Part shown: positions 33,674 to 47,191 of the stretch, one piece after another
Layout: each line of letters starts with the position of its first letter
Position numbering within the stretch: position 1 is the stretch's first letter
NCBI GenBank assembly: GCA_949318235.1
Contig: CASGGR010000048.1
Span: 1-64,000, forward strand
Direction of reading: 5' to 3'
DNA from: Ecdyonurus torrentis
Taxonomy: Eukaryota; Arthropoda; Insecta; Ephemeroptera; Heptageniidae
Length of the DNA: 64,000 nucleotides
Notes under the pieces: generated by a model
Seen by the model: only the letters and a program-made list of their open reading frames with translations
The model's database searches: none
Told to the model about the DNA's origin: nothing
Program-made: the position numbers and the translations under genes

Positions 33674-35885
33674 GAATGATAAAAATCATACTTTTTACAC
33701 GATTAAAACTAGTTTTGATGATTTCTCAAAAACTAAAAATGCTACAGACATCCAATATAACTCAAAACATAGCTTTTTTAATTGTCTACAAAAAAAATGT
33801 CTTGAACTTTTTTGCTCCGACGCATACTTTTTGGGTTTTTGACAATTTTAGTTATCACTCATCATGTAGCCAAAGCAAGTCATAATACAAAGTTTCAATT
33901 TCAAGAATTAAATGTTATTGAATTATAAAAATCATACTTTTTACACGATTAAAACTAGTTTTGATGATTTCTCAAAAACTAAAAATGCTACAGACATTCA
34001 ATATATCTCAAAACATAGCTTTTTCAATTCTGTACAAAAAAGATGTCTTGAACTTTTTTGCTCCGACGCATACTTTTTGGGTTATTGACAATTTTAGTTT
34101 TCACTCGTCATGTAGCCAAACCTAGTCATAAAACAAAGTTTCTATTTTAAGAACCAAATGTTATTGAATGATAAAAATCATACTTTTTACACGATAAAAA
34201 CTAGTTTTGATGATTTCTCAAAAACTAAGAATGCTACAGACATCTATTTTGACTCAAAACATAGCTATTTCAATTCTGTACAAAAAATATGTCTTGAACT
34301 TTTTTGCTCCGACGCATACTTTTTGGGTTATTGACAATTTTAGTTTTCACTCGTCATGTAGCCAAACCTAGTCATAAAACAAAGTTTCTATTTCAAGAAA
34401 CAAATATTATTGAATGATAAAAATCATACTTTTTACACGATTAAAACTAGTTTTGATGATTTCTCAAAAACTAAAAATGCTACAGACATCCAATATAACT
34501 CAAAACATAGCTTTTTTAATTGTCTACAAAAAAGATGTCTTGAACTTTTTTCTCCGACGCATACTTTTTGGGTTATTGACAATTTTAGTTATCACTCATC
34601 ATGTAGCCAAACCAAGTCATAAAACAAAGTTTCTATTTCAAGAATTAAATGTTATTGAATTATAAAAATCATACTTTTTACACGATTAAAACTAGTTTTG
34701 ATGATTTCTCAAAAACTAAAAATGCTACAGACATTTAATATATCTCAAAACATAGCTTTTTCAATTCTGTACAAAAAAGATGTCTTGAACTTTTTTGCTC
34801 CGACGCATACTTTTTGGGTTATTGACAATTTTAGTTATCACTCATCATGTAGCCAAACCAAGTCATAAAACAAAGTTTCTATTTCAAGAATTAAATGTTA
34901 TTGAATTATAAAAATCATACTTTTTACACGATTAAAACTAGTTTTGATGATTTCTCAAAAACTAAGAATGCTACAGACATTTATTTTAACTTAAAACATA
35001 GCTTTTTCAATTCTGTACAAAAAATATGTATTGAACTTTTTTGCTCCGACGCATACTTTTTGGGTTATTGACAATTTTAGTTTTCACTCGTCATGTAGCC
35101 AAACCTAGTCATAAAACAAAGTTTCTATTTCAAGAAACAAATATTATTGAATGATAAAAATCATACTTTTTACACGATTAAAACTAGTTTTGATGATTTC
35201 TCAAAAACTAAAAATGCTACAGACATCCAATATAACTCAAAACATAGCTTTTTTAATTGTCTACAAAAAAGATGTCTTGAACTTTTTTCTCCGACGCATA
35301 CTTTTTGGGTTATTGACAATTTTAGTTATCACTCATCATGTAGCCAAACCAAGTCATAAAACAAAGTTTCTATTTCAAGAATTAAATGTTATTGAATTAT
35401 AAAAATCATACTTTTTACACGATTAAAACTAGTTTTGATGATTTCTCAAAAACTAAAAATGCTACAGACATTCAATATATCTCAAAACATAGCTTTTTCA
35501 ATTCTGTACAAAAAAGATGTCTTAAACTTTTTTGATCCGACGCATACTTTTTGGGTTATTGACAATTTTAGTTATCACTCATCATGTAGCCAAACCAAGT
35601 CATAAAACAAAGTTTCTATTTCAAAAATTAAATGTTATTGAATGATAAAAATCATACTTTTTACACGATTAAAACTAGTTTTGATGATTTCTCAAAAACT
35701 AAGAATGCTACAGACATTTATTTTAACTTAAAACATAGCTTTTTCAATTCTGTACAAAAAATATGTATTGAACTTTTTTGCTCCGACGCATACTTTTTGG
35801 GTTATTGACAATTTTAGTTTTCACTCGTCATGTAGCCAAACCTAGTCATAAAACAAAGTTTCTATTTCAAGAAACAAATGTTATT
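33674..35885. repeat. 9-mer HOR Nf-Vg-G-Nd-V-T-Nd-Vx-T (2212 bp), isolated copy
   Basis: Starts are 33674, 33920, 34166, 34412, 34657, 34903, 35149, 35394 and 35640. The identical order appears twice in tandem at 40556 and 42768. Shared private variants are TTTTAAGAACC in Vg, TTTAATATATC in V and, with the 40556 copy, a GAATTATA boundary before the first T. Confidence 0.9.
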
Positions 35886-37607
35886 GAATGATAAAAATCA
35901 TACTTTTTACACGATTAAAACTAGTTTTGATGATTTCTCAAAAACTAAAAATGCTACAGACATCCAATATAACTCAAAACATAGCTTTTTTAATTGTCTA
36001 CAAAAAAAATGTCTTGAACTTTTTTGCTCCGACGCATACTTTTTGGGTTTTTGACAATTTTAGTTATCACTCATCATGTAGCCAAAGCAAGTCATAATAC
36101 AAAGTTTCAATTTCAAGAATTAAATGTTATTGAATTATAAAAATCATACTTTTTACACGATTAAAACTAGTTTTGATGATTTCTCAAAAACTAAAAATGC
36201 TACAGACATTCAATATATCTCAAAACATAGCTTTTTCAATTCTGTACAAAAAAGATGTCTTGAACTTTTTTGCTCCGACGCATACTTTTTGGGTTATTGA
36301 CAATTTTAGTTATCACTCATCATGTAGCCAAACCAAGTCATAAAACAAAGTTTCTATTTCAAGAATTAAATGTTATTGAATTATAAAAATCATACTTTTT
36401 ACACGATTAAAACTAGTTTTGATGATTTCTCAAAAACTAAAAATGCTACAGACATTTAATATATCTCAAAACATAGCTTTTTCAATTCTCTACAAAAAAG
36501 ATGTCTTGAACTTTTTTGCTCCGACGCATACTTTTTGGGTTATTGACAATTTTAGTTATCACTCATCATGAAGCCAAACCAAGTCAAAAAACAAAGTTTC
36601 TATTTCAAGAATTAAATGTTATTGAATGATAAAAATCATACTTTTTACACGATTAAAACTAGTTTTGATGATTTCTCAAAAACTAAGAAAGCTACAGACA
36701 TCTTTTTTAACTCAAAACATAGCTTTTTCATTTCTGTACAAAAAAGATGTCTTGAACTTTTTTGCTCCGACGCATACTTTTTGGGTTATTGACAATTTTA
36801 GTTTTCACTCGTCATGTAGCCAAACCTAGTCATAAAACAAAGTTTCTATTTCAAGAACCAAATGTTATTGAATGATAAAAATCATACTTTTTACACGATT
36901 AAAACTAGTTTTGATGATTTCTCAAAAACTAAAAATGCTACAGACATCCAATATAACTCAAAACATAGCTTTTTTAATTGTCTACAAAAAAAATGTCTTG
37001 AACTTTTTTGCTCCGACGCATACTTTTTGGGTTTTTGACAATTTTAGTTATCACTCATCATGTAGCCAAAGCAAGTCATAATACAAAGTTTCAATTTCAA
37101 GAATTAAATGTTATTGAATTATAAAAATCATACTTTTTACACGATTAAAACTAGTTTTGATGATTTCTCAAAAACTAAAAATGCTACAGACATTCAATAT
37201 ATCTCAAAACATAGCTTTTTCAATTCTGTACAAAAAAGATGTCTTGAACTTTTTTGCTCCGACGCATACTTTTTGGGTTATTGACAATTTTAGTTTTCAC
37301 TCGTCATGTAGCCAAACCTAGTCATAAAACAAAGTTTCTATTTCAAGAACCAAATGTTATTGAATGATAAAAATCATACTTTTTACACGATAAAAACTAG
37401 TTTTGATGATTTCTCAAAAACTAAGAATGCTACAGACATCTATTTTGACTCAAAACATAGCTATTTCAATTCTGTACAAAAAATATGTCTTGAACTTTTT
37501 TGCTCCGACGCATACTTTTTGGGTTATTGACAATTTTAGTTTTCACTCGTCATGTAGCCAAACCTAGTCATAAAACAAAGTTTCTATTTCAAGAAACAAA
37601 TATTATT
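35886..37607. repeat. Nf-V-V-F-Nf-Vg-G linker block
   Basis: Starts are 35886 Nf, 36132 V, 36378 V, 36624 F, 36870 Nf, 37116 Vg and 37362 G. Two V monomers stand side by side; the second has TTTAATATATC, CTCTAC, CATGAAG and GTCAAAAAAC. From 36378 the order is the V-F-Nf-Vg-G cassette also found from 21880, 45225, 54567 and later. Confidence 0.9.
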
Positions 37608-40600
37608 GAATGATAAAAATCATACTTTTTACACGATTAAAACTAGTTTTGATGATTTCTCAAAAACTAAAAATGCTACAGACATCCAATATAACTCAAA
37701 ACATAGCTTTTTTAATTGTCTACAAAAAAGATGTCTTGAACTTTTTTCTCCGACGCATACTTTTTGGGTTATTGACAATTTTAGTTATCACTCATCATGT
37801 AGCCAAACCAAGTCATAAAACAAAGTTTCTATTTCAAGAATTAAATGTTATTGAATTATAAAAATCATACTTTTTACACGATTAAAACTAGTTTTGATGA
37901 TTTCTCAAAAACTAAAAATGCTACAGACATTCAATATATCTCAAAACATAGCTTTTTCAATTCCGTACAAAAAAGATGTCTTGAACTTTTTTGCTCCGAC
38001 GCATACTTTTTGGGTTATTGACAATTTTAGTTATCACTCATCATGTAGCCAAACCAAGTCATAAAACAAAGTTTCTATTTCAAAAATTAAATGTTATTGA
38101 ATGATAAAAATCATACTTTTTACACGATTAAAACTAGTTTTGATGATTTCTCAAAAACTAAGAATGCTACAGACATTTATTTTAACTTAAAACATAGCTT
38201 TTTCAATTCTGTACAAAAAATATGTATTGAACTTTTTTGCTCCGACGCATACTTTTTGGGTTATTGACAATTTTAGTTTTCACTCGTCATGTAGCCAAAC
38301 CTAGTCATAAAACAAAGTTTCTATTTCAAGAAACAAATATTATTGAATGATAAAAATCATACTTTTTACACGATTAAAACTAGTTTTGATGATTTCTCAA
38401 AAACTAAAAATGCTACAGACATCCAATATAACTCAAAACATAGCTTTTTTAATTGTCTACAAAAAAGATGTCTTGAACTTTTTTCTCCGACGCATACTTT
38501 TTGGGTTATTGACAATTTTAGTTATCACTCATCATGTAGCCAAACCAAGTCATAAAACAAAGTTTCTATTTCAAGAATTAAATGTTATTGAATTATAAAA
38601 ATCATACTTTTTACACGATTAAAACTAGTTTTGATGATTTCTCAAAAACTAAAAATGCTACAGACATTCAATATATCTCAAAACATAGCTTTTTCAATTC
38701 TGTACAAAAAAGATGTCTTGAACTTTTTTGCTCCGACGCATACTTTTTGGGTTATTGACAATTTTAGTTTTCACTCGTCATGTAGCCAAACCTAGTCATA
38801 AAACAAAGTTTCTATTTCAAGAACCAAATGTTATTGAATGATAAAAATCATACTTTTTACACGATAAAAACTAGTTTTGATGATTTCTCAAAAACTAAGA
38901 ATGCTACAGACATCTATTTTGACTCAAAACATAGCTATTTCAATTCTGTACAAAAAAAATGTCTTGAACTTTTTTGCTCCGACGCATACTTTTTGGGTTA
39001 TTGACAATTTTAGTTTTCACTCGTCATGTAGCCAAACCTAGTCATAAAACAAAGTTTCTATTTCAAGAAACAAATATTATTGAATGATAAAAATCATACT
39101 TTTTACACGATTAAAACTAGTTTTGATGATTTCTCAAAAACTAAAAATGCTACAGACATCCAATATAACTCAAAACATAGCTTTTTTAATTGTCTACAAA
39201 AAAGATGTCTTGAACTTTTTTCTCCGACGCATACTTTTTGGGTTATTGACAATTTTAGTTATCACTCATCATGTAGCCAAACCAAGTCATAAAACAAAGT
39301 TTCTATTTCAAGAATTAAATGTTATTGAATTATAAAAATCATACTTTTTACACGATTAAAACTAGTTTTGATGATTTCTCAAAAACTAAAAATGCTACAG
39401 ACATTCAATATATCTCAAAACATAGCTTTTTCAATTCTGTACAAAAAAGATGTCTTGAACTTTTTTGCTCCGACGCATATTTTTTGGGTTATTGACAATT
39501 TTAGTTATCACTCATCATGTAGCCAAACCAAGTCATAAAACAAAGTTTCTATTTCAAAAATTAAATGTTATTGAATGATAAAAATCATACTTTTTACACG
39601 ATTAAAACTAGTTTTGATGATTTCTCAAAAACTAAGAATGCTACAGACATTTATTTTAACTTAAAACATAGCTTTTTCAATTCTGTACAAAAAATATGTA
39701 TTGAACTTTTTTGCTCCGACGCATACTTTTTGGGTTATTGACAATTTTAGTTTTCACTCGTCATGTAGCCAAACCTAGTCATAAAACAAAGTTTCTATTT
39801 CAAGAAACAAATATTATTGAATGATAAAAATCATACTTTTTACACGATTAAAACTAGTTTTGATGATTTCTCAAAAACTAAAAATGCTACAGACATCCAA
39901 TATAACTCAAAACATAGCTTTTTTAATTGTCTACAAAAAAGATGTCTTGAACTTTTTTCTCCGACGCATACTTTTTGGGTTATTGACAATTTTAGTTATC
40001 ACTCATCATGTAGCCAAACCAAGTCATAAAACAAAGTTTCTATTTCAAGAATTAAATGTTATTGAATTATAAAAATCATACTTTTTACACGATTAAAACT
40101 AGTTTTGATGATTTCTCAAAAACTAAAAATGCTACAGACATTCAATATATCTCAAAACATAGCTTTTTCAATTCTGTACAAAAAAGATGTCTTAAACTTT
40201 TTTGATCCGACGCATACTTTTTGGGTTATTGACAATTTTAGTTATCACTCATCATGTAGCCAAACCAAGTCATAAAACAAAGTTTCTATTTCAAAAATTA
40301 AATGTTATTGAATGATAAAAATCATACTTTTTACACGATTAAAACTAGTTTTGATGATTTCTCAAAAACTAAGAATGCTACAGACATTTATTTTAACTTA
40401 AAACATAGCTTTTTCAATTCTGTACAAAAAATATGTATTGAACTTTTTTGCTCCGACGCATACTTTTTGGGTTATTGACAATTTTAGTTTTCACTCGTCA
40501 TGTAGCCAAACCTAGTCATAAAACAAAGTTTCTATTTCAAGAAACAAATGTTATTGAATGATAAAAATCATACTTTTTACACGATTAAAACTAGTTTTGA

Positions 40601-43013
40601 TGATTTCTCAAAAACTAAAAATGCTACAGACATCCAATATAACTCAAAACATAGCTTTTTTAATTGTCTACAAAAAAAATGTCTTGAACTTTTTTGCTCC
40701 GACGCATACTTTTTGGGTTTTTGACAATTTTAGTTATCACTCATCATGTAGCCAAAGCAAGTCATAATACAAAGTTTCAATTTCAAGAATTAAATGTTAT
40801 TGAATTATAAAAATCATACTTTTTACACGATTAAAACTAGTTTTGATGATTTCTCAAAAACTAAAAATGCTACAGACATTCAATATATCTCAAAACATAG
40901 CTTTTTCAATTCTGTACAAAAAAGATGTCTTGAACTTTTTTGCTCCGACGCATACTTTTTGGGTTATTGACAATTTTAGTTTTCACTCGTCATGTAGCCA
41001 AACCTAGTCATAAAACAAAGTTTCTATTTTAAGAACCAAATGTTATTGAATGATAAAAATCATACTTTTTACACGATAAAAACTAGTTTTGATGATTTCT
41101 CAAAAACTAAGAATGCTACAGACATCTATTTTGACTCAAAACATAGCTATTTCAATTCTGTACAAAAAATATGTCTTGAACTTTTTTGCTCCGACGCATA
41201 CTTTTTGGGTTATTGACAATTTTAGTTTTCACTCGTCATGTAGCCAAACCTAGTCATAAAACAAAGTTTCTATTTCAAGAAACAAATATTATTGAATGAT
41301 AAAAATCATACTTTTTACACGATTAAAACTAGTTTTGATGATTTCTCAAAAACTAAAAATGCTACAGACATCCAATATAACTCAAAACATAGCTTTTTTA
41401 ATTGTCTACAAAAAAGATGTCTTGAACTTTTTTCTCCGACGCATACTTTTTGGGTTATTGACAATTTTAGTTATCACTCATCATGTAGCCAAACCAAGTC
41501 ATAAAACAAAGTTTCTATTTCAAGAATTAAATGTTATTGAATTATAAAAATCATACTTTTTACACGATTAAAACTAGTTTTGATGATTTCTCAAAAACTA
41601 AAAATGCTACAGACATTTAATATATCTCAAAACATAGCTTTTTCAATTCTGTACAAAAAAGATGTCTTGAACTTTTTTGCTCCGACGCATACTTTTTGGG
41701 TTATTGACAATTTTAGTTATCACTCATCATGTAGCCAAACCAAGTCATAAAACAAAGTTTCTATTTCAAGAATTAAATGTTATTGAATTATAAAAATCAT
41801 ACTTTTTACACGATTAAAACTAGTTTTGATGATTTCTCAAAAACTAAGAATGCTACAGACATTTATTTTAACTTAAAACATAGCTTTTTCAATTCTGTAC
41901 AAAAAATATGTATTGAACTTTTTTGCTCCGACGCATACTTTTTGGGTTATTGACAATTTTAGTTTTCACTCGTCATGTAGCCAAACCTAGTCATAAAACA
42001 AAGTTTCTATTTCAAGAAACAAATATTATTGAATGATAAAAATCATACTTTTTACACGATTAAAACTAGTTTTGATGATTTCTCAAAAACTAAAAATGCT
42101 ACAGACATCCAATATAACTCAAAACATAGCTTTTTTAATTGTCTACAAAAAAGATGTCTTGAACTTTTTTCTCCGACGCATACTTTTTGGGTTATTGACA
42201 ATTTTAGTTATCACTCATCATGTAGCCAAACCAAGTCATAAAACAAAGTTTCTATTTCAAGAATTAAATGTTATTGAATTATAAAAATCATACTTTTTAC
42301 ACGATTAAAACTAGTTTTGATGATTTCTCAAAAACTAAAAATGCTACAGACATTCAATATATCTCAAAACATAGCTTTTTCAATTCTGTACAAAAAAGAT
42401 GTCTTAAACTTTTTTGATCCGACGCATACTTTTTGGGTTATTGACAATTTTAGTTATCACTCATCATGTAGCCAAACCAAGTCATAAAACAAAGTTTCTA
42501 TTTCAAAAATTAAATGTTATTGAATGATAAAAATCATACTTTTTACACGATTAAAACTAGTTTTGATGATTTCTCAAAAACTAAGAATGCTACAGACATT
42601 TATTTTAACTTAAAACATAGCTTTTTCAATTCTGTACAAAAAATATGTATTGAACTTTTTTGCTCCGACGCATACTTTTTGGGTTATTGACAATTTTAGT
42701 TTTCACTCGTCATGTAGCCAAACCTAGTCATAAAACAAAGTTTCTATTTCAAGAAACAAATGTTATTGAATGATAAAAATCATACTTTTTACACGATTAA
42801 AACTAGTTTTGATGATTTCTCAAAAACTAAAAATGCTACAGACATCCAATATAACTCAAAACATAGCTTTTTTAATTGTCTACAAAAAAAATGTCTTGAA
42901 CTTTTTTGCTCCGACGCATACTTTTTGGGTTTTTGACAATTTTAGTTATCACTCATCATGTAGCCAAAGCAAGTCATAATACAAAGTTTCAATTTCAAGA
43001 ATTAAATGTTATT
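37608..43013. repeat. Large segmental duplication, copy 2
   Basis: The order is Nd-V-T 37608, Nd-Vg-G 38345, Nd-V-T 39082, Nd-Vx-T 39819, Nf-Vg-G 40556, Nd-V-T 41294, Nd-Vx-T 42031, Nf 42768. It matches 29990-36131 after allowing for one four-monomer and one single-monomer length change. The G at 38836 has a private AAAAAAAATGTC where its partner has AAAAAATATGTC. Confidence 0.87.
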
Positions 43014-44978
43014 GAATTATAAAAATCATACTTTTTACACGATTAAAACTAGTTTTGATGATTTCTCAAAAACTAAAAATGCTACAGACATTCAATATAT
43101 CTCAAAACATAGCTTTTTCAATTCTGTACAAAAAAGATGTCTTGAACTTTTTTGCTCCGACGCATACTTTTTGGGTTATTGACAATTTTAGTTTTCACTC
43201 GTCATGTAGCCAAACCTAGTCATAAAACAAAGTTTCTATTTTAAGAACCAAATGTTATTGAATGATAAAAATCATACTTTTTACACGATAAAAACTAGTT
43301 TTGATGATTTCTCAAAAACTAAGAATGCTACAGACATCTATTTTGACTCAAAACATAGCTATTTCAATTCTGTACAAAAAATATGTCTTGAACTTTTTTG
43401 CTCCGACGCATACTTTTTGGGTTATTGACAATTTTAGTTTTCACTCGTCATGTAGCCAAACCTAGTCATAAAACAAAGTTTCTATTTCAAGAAACAAATA
43501 TTATTGAATGATAAAAATCATACTTTTTACACGATTAAAACTAGTTTTGATGATTTCTCAAAAACTAAAAATGCTACAGACATCCAATATAACTCAAAAC
43601 ATAGCTTTTTTAATTGTCTACAAAAAAATGTCTTGAACTTTTTTATCCGACGCATACTTTTTGGGTTATTGACAATTTTAGTTATCACTCATCATGTAGC
43701 CAAACCAAGTCATAAAACAAAGTTTCTATTTCAAGAATTAAATGTTATTGAATTATAAAAATCATACTTTTTACACGATTAAAACTAGTTTTGATGATTT
43801 CTCAAAAACTAAAAATGCTACAGACATTTAATATATCTCAAAACATAGCTTTTTCAATTCTGTACAAAAAAGATGTCTTGAACTTTTTTGCTCCGACGCA
43901 TACTTTTTGGGTTATTGACAATTTTAGTTATCACTCATCATGTAGCCAAACCAAGTCATAAAACAAAGTTTCTATTTCAAAAATTAAATGTTATTGAATG
44001 ATAAAAATCATACTTTTTACACGATTAAAACTAGTTTTGATGATTTCTCAAAAACTAAGAATGCTACAGACATTTATTTTAACTTAAAACATAGCTTTTT
44101 CAATTCTGTACAAAAAATATGTATTGAACTTTTTTGCTCCGACGCATACTTTTTTGGTTATTGACAATTTTAGTTTTCACTCGTCATGTAGCCAAACCTA
44201 GTCATAAAACAAAGTTTCTATTTCAAGAAACAAATATTATTGAATGATAAAAATCATACTTTTTACACGATTAAAACTAGTTTTGATGATTTCTCAAAAA
44301 CTAAAAATGCTACAGACATCCAATATAACTCAAAACATAGCTTTTTTAATTGTCTACAAAAAAGATGTCTTGAACTTTTTTCTCCGACGCATACTTTTTG
44401 GGTTATTGACAATTTTAGTTATCACTCATCATGTAGCCAAACCAAGTCATAAAACAAAGTTTCTATTTCAAGAATTAAATGTTATTGAATTATAAAAATC
44501 ATACTTTTTACACGATTAAAACTAGTTTTGATGATTTCTCAAAAACTAAAAATGCTACAGACATTCAATATATCTCAAAACATAGCTTTTTCAATTCTGT
44601 ACAAAAAAGATGTCTTAAACTTTTTTGATCCGACGCATACTTTTTGGGTTATTGACAATTTTAGTTATCACTCATCATGTAGCCAAACCAAGTCATAAAA
44701 CAAAGTTTCTATTTCAAAAATTAAATGTTATTGAATGATAAAAATCATACTTTTTACACGATTAAAACTAGTTTTGATGATTTCTCAAAAACTAAGAATG
44801 CTACAGACATTTATTTTAACTTAAAACATAGCTTTTTCAATTCTGTACAAAAAATATGTATTGAACTTTTTTGCTCCGACGCATACTTTTTGGGTTATTG
44901 ACAATTTTAGTTTTCACTCGTCATGTAGCCAAACCTAGTCATAAAATAAAGTTTCTATTTCAAAAAACAAATGTTATT
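40556..44978. repeat. 9-mer HOR in tandem (2212 + 2211 bp)
   Basis: Units 40556-42767 and 42768-44978 both read Nf-Vg-G-Nd-V-T-Nd-Vx-T. The second unit's first Nd (43506) lost another G and has TTTTTATCCG. Its V (43750) ends CAAAAATTAAATG instead of GAATTAAATG, so the following T starts GAATGATA. Its first T (43996) has ACTTTTTTGGTT in place of ACTTTTTGGGTT, and its last T (44733) has ATAAAATAAAG and CAAAAAACAAATG. The copies are therefore separable. Confidence 0.9.
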
Positions 44979-45967
44979 AAATGATAAAAATCATACTTTT
45001 TACACGATTAAAACTAGTTTTGATGATTTCTCAAAAACTAAAAATGCTACAGACATTTAATATAATTTAAAACATAGCTTTTTTAATTGTCTACAAAAAA
45101 GATGTCTTGAACTTTATTGCTCCGACGCATACTTTTTGGGTAAATGACAATTTTAGTTATCACTCATCATGTAGCCAAACCAAGTCATAAAACAAAGTTT
45201 CTATTTCAAGAATTAAATGTTATTGAATTATAAAAATCATACTTTTTACACGATTAAAACTAGTTTTGATGATTTCTCAAAAACTAAAAATGCTACAGAC
45301 ATTCAATATATCTCAAAACATAGCTTTTTCAATTCTCTACAAAAAAGATGTCTTGAACTTTTTTGCTCCGACGCATACTTTTTGGGTTATTGACAATTTT
45401 AGTTATCACTCATCATGAAGCCAAACCAAGTCAAAAAACAAAGTTTCTATTTCAAGAATTAAATGTTATTGAATGATAAAAATCATACTTTTTACACGAT
45501 TAAAACTAGTTTTGATGATTTCTCAAAAACTAAGAAAGCTACAGACATCTTTTTTAACTCAAAACATAGCTTTTTCATTTCTGTACAAAAAAGATGTCTT
45601 GAACTTTTTTGCTCCGACGCATACTTTTTGGGTTATTGACAATTTTAGTTTTCACTCGTCATGTAGCCAAACCTAGTCATAAAACAAAGTTTCTATTTCA
45701 AGAACCAAATGTTATTGAATGATAAAAATCATACTTTTTACACGATTAAAACTAGTTTTGATGATTTCTCAAAAACTAAAAATGCTACAGACATCCAATA
45801 TAACTCAAAACATAGCTTTTTTAATTGTCTACAAAAAAAATGTCTTGAACTTTTTTGCTCCGACGCATACTTTTTGGGTTTTTGACAATTTTAGTTATCA
45901 CTCATCATGTAGCCAAAGCAAGTCATAATACAAAGTTTCAATTTCAAGAATTAAATGTTATTGAATT
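44242..45967. repeat. Long-range duplicate, copy 2 (partner at -19657 bp)
   Basis: Nd 44242, Vx 44487, T 44733, W' 44979, V 45225, F 45471 and Nf 45717 match the run at 24585-26305. After Nf this copy keeps Vg (45963) and G (46209), where copy 1 has two G monomers. Confidence 0.85.
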
Positions 45968-47191
45968 ATAAAAATCATACTTTTTACACGATTAAAACTA
46001 GTTTTGATGATTTCTCAAAAACTAAAAATGCTACAGACATTCAATATATCTCAAAACATAGCTTTTTCAATTCTGTACAAAAAAGATGTCTTGAACTTTT
46101 TTGCTCCGACGCATACTTTTTGGGTTATTGACAATTTTAGTTTTCACTCGTCATGTAGCCAAACCTAGTCATAAAACAAAGTTTCTATTTCAAGAACCAA
46201 ATGTTATTGAATGATAAAAATCATACTTTTTACACGATAAAAACTAGTTTTGATGATTTCTCAAAAACTAAGAATGCTACAGACATCTATTTTAACTCAA
46301 AACATAGCTATTTCAATTCTGTACAAAAAATATGTCTTGAACTTTTTTGCTCCGACGCATACTTTTTGGGTTATTGACAATTTTAGTTTTCACTCGTCAT
46401 GTAGCCAAACCTAGTCATAAAACAAAGTTTCTATTTCAAGAAACAAATATTATTGAATGATAAAAATCATACTTTTTACACGATTAAAACTAGTTTTGAT
46501 GATTTCTCAAAAACTAAAAATGCTACAGACATCCAATATAACTCAAAACATAGCTTTTTTAATTGTCTACAAAAAAGATGTCTTGAACTTTTTTCTCCGA
46601 CGCATACTTTTTGGGTTATTGACAATTTTAGTTATCACTCATCATGTAGCCAAACCAAGTCATAAAACAAAGTTTCTATTTCAAGAATTAAATGTTATTG
46701 AATTATAAAAATCATACTTTTTACACGATTAAAACTAGTTTTGATGATTTCTCAAAAACTAAAAATGCTACAGACATTCAATATATCTCAAAACATAGCT
46801 TTTTCAATTCTGTACAAAAAAGATGTCTTGAACTTTTTTGCTCCGACGCATACTTTTTGGGTTATTGACAATTTTAGTTATCACTCATCATGTAGCCAAA
46901 CCAAGTCATAAAACAAAGTTTCTATTTCAAAAATTAAATGTTATTGAATGATAAAAATCATACTTTTTACACGATTAAAACTAGTTTTGATGATTTCTCA
47001 AAAACTAAGAATGCTACAGACATTTATTTTAACTTAAAACATAGCTTTTTCAATTCTGTACAAAAAATATGTATTGAACTTTTTTGCTCCGACGCATACT
47101 TTTTGGGTTATTGACAATTTTAGTTTTCACTCGTCATGTAGCCAAACCTAGTCATAAAACAAAGTTTCTATTTCAAGAAACAAATATTATT
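44979..47191. repeat. W'-V-F-Nf-Vg-G and Nd-V-T
   Basis: Starts are 44979 W' (AAATGATA boundary), 45225 V, 45471 F, 45717 Nf, 45963 Vg, 46209 G, 46455 Nd, 46700 V and 46946 T. The G at 46209 has TTTTAACTC instead of TTTTGACTC but keeps ATAGCTATTTC, so it is either a back-mutation or a conversion patch from S-like or F-like sequence. Confidence 0.9.

Larger units (their letters stand above)
29990..36131. repeat. Large segmental duplication, copy 1 (with two extra or missing monomer groups)
   Basis: The order is Nd-V-T 29990, Nd-Vg-G 30727, Nd-Vd-Vg-G 31464, Nd-V-T 32446, Nd-Vx 33183, Nf-Vg-G 33674, Nd-V-T 34412, Nd-Vx-T 35149, Nf 35886. The same order recurs from 37608 to 43013 with linked private variants: TTCCGTAC at 30235 and 37853, GCATATTTTTTGGG at 32691 and 39327, TCTATTTTAAGAACC at 33920 and 40802, TTTAATATATC at 34657 and 41539. 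The offset steps from 7618 to 6636 to 6882 bp. The first step is the extra four-monomer unit at 31464-32445 in this copy; the second is a T at 40310 absent here. Confidence 0.87.
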
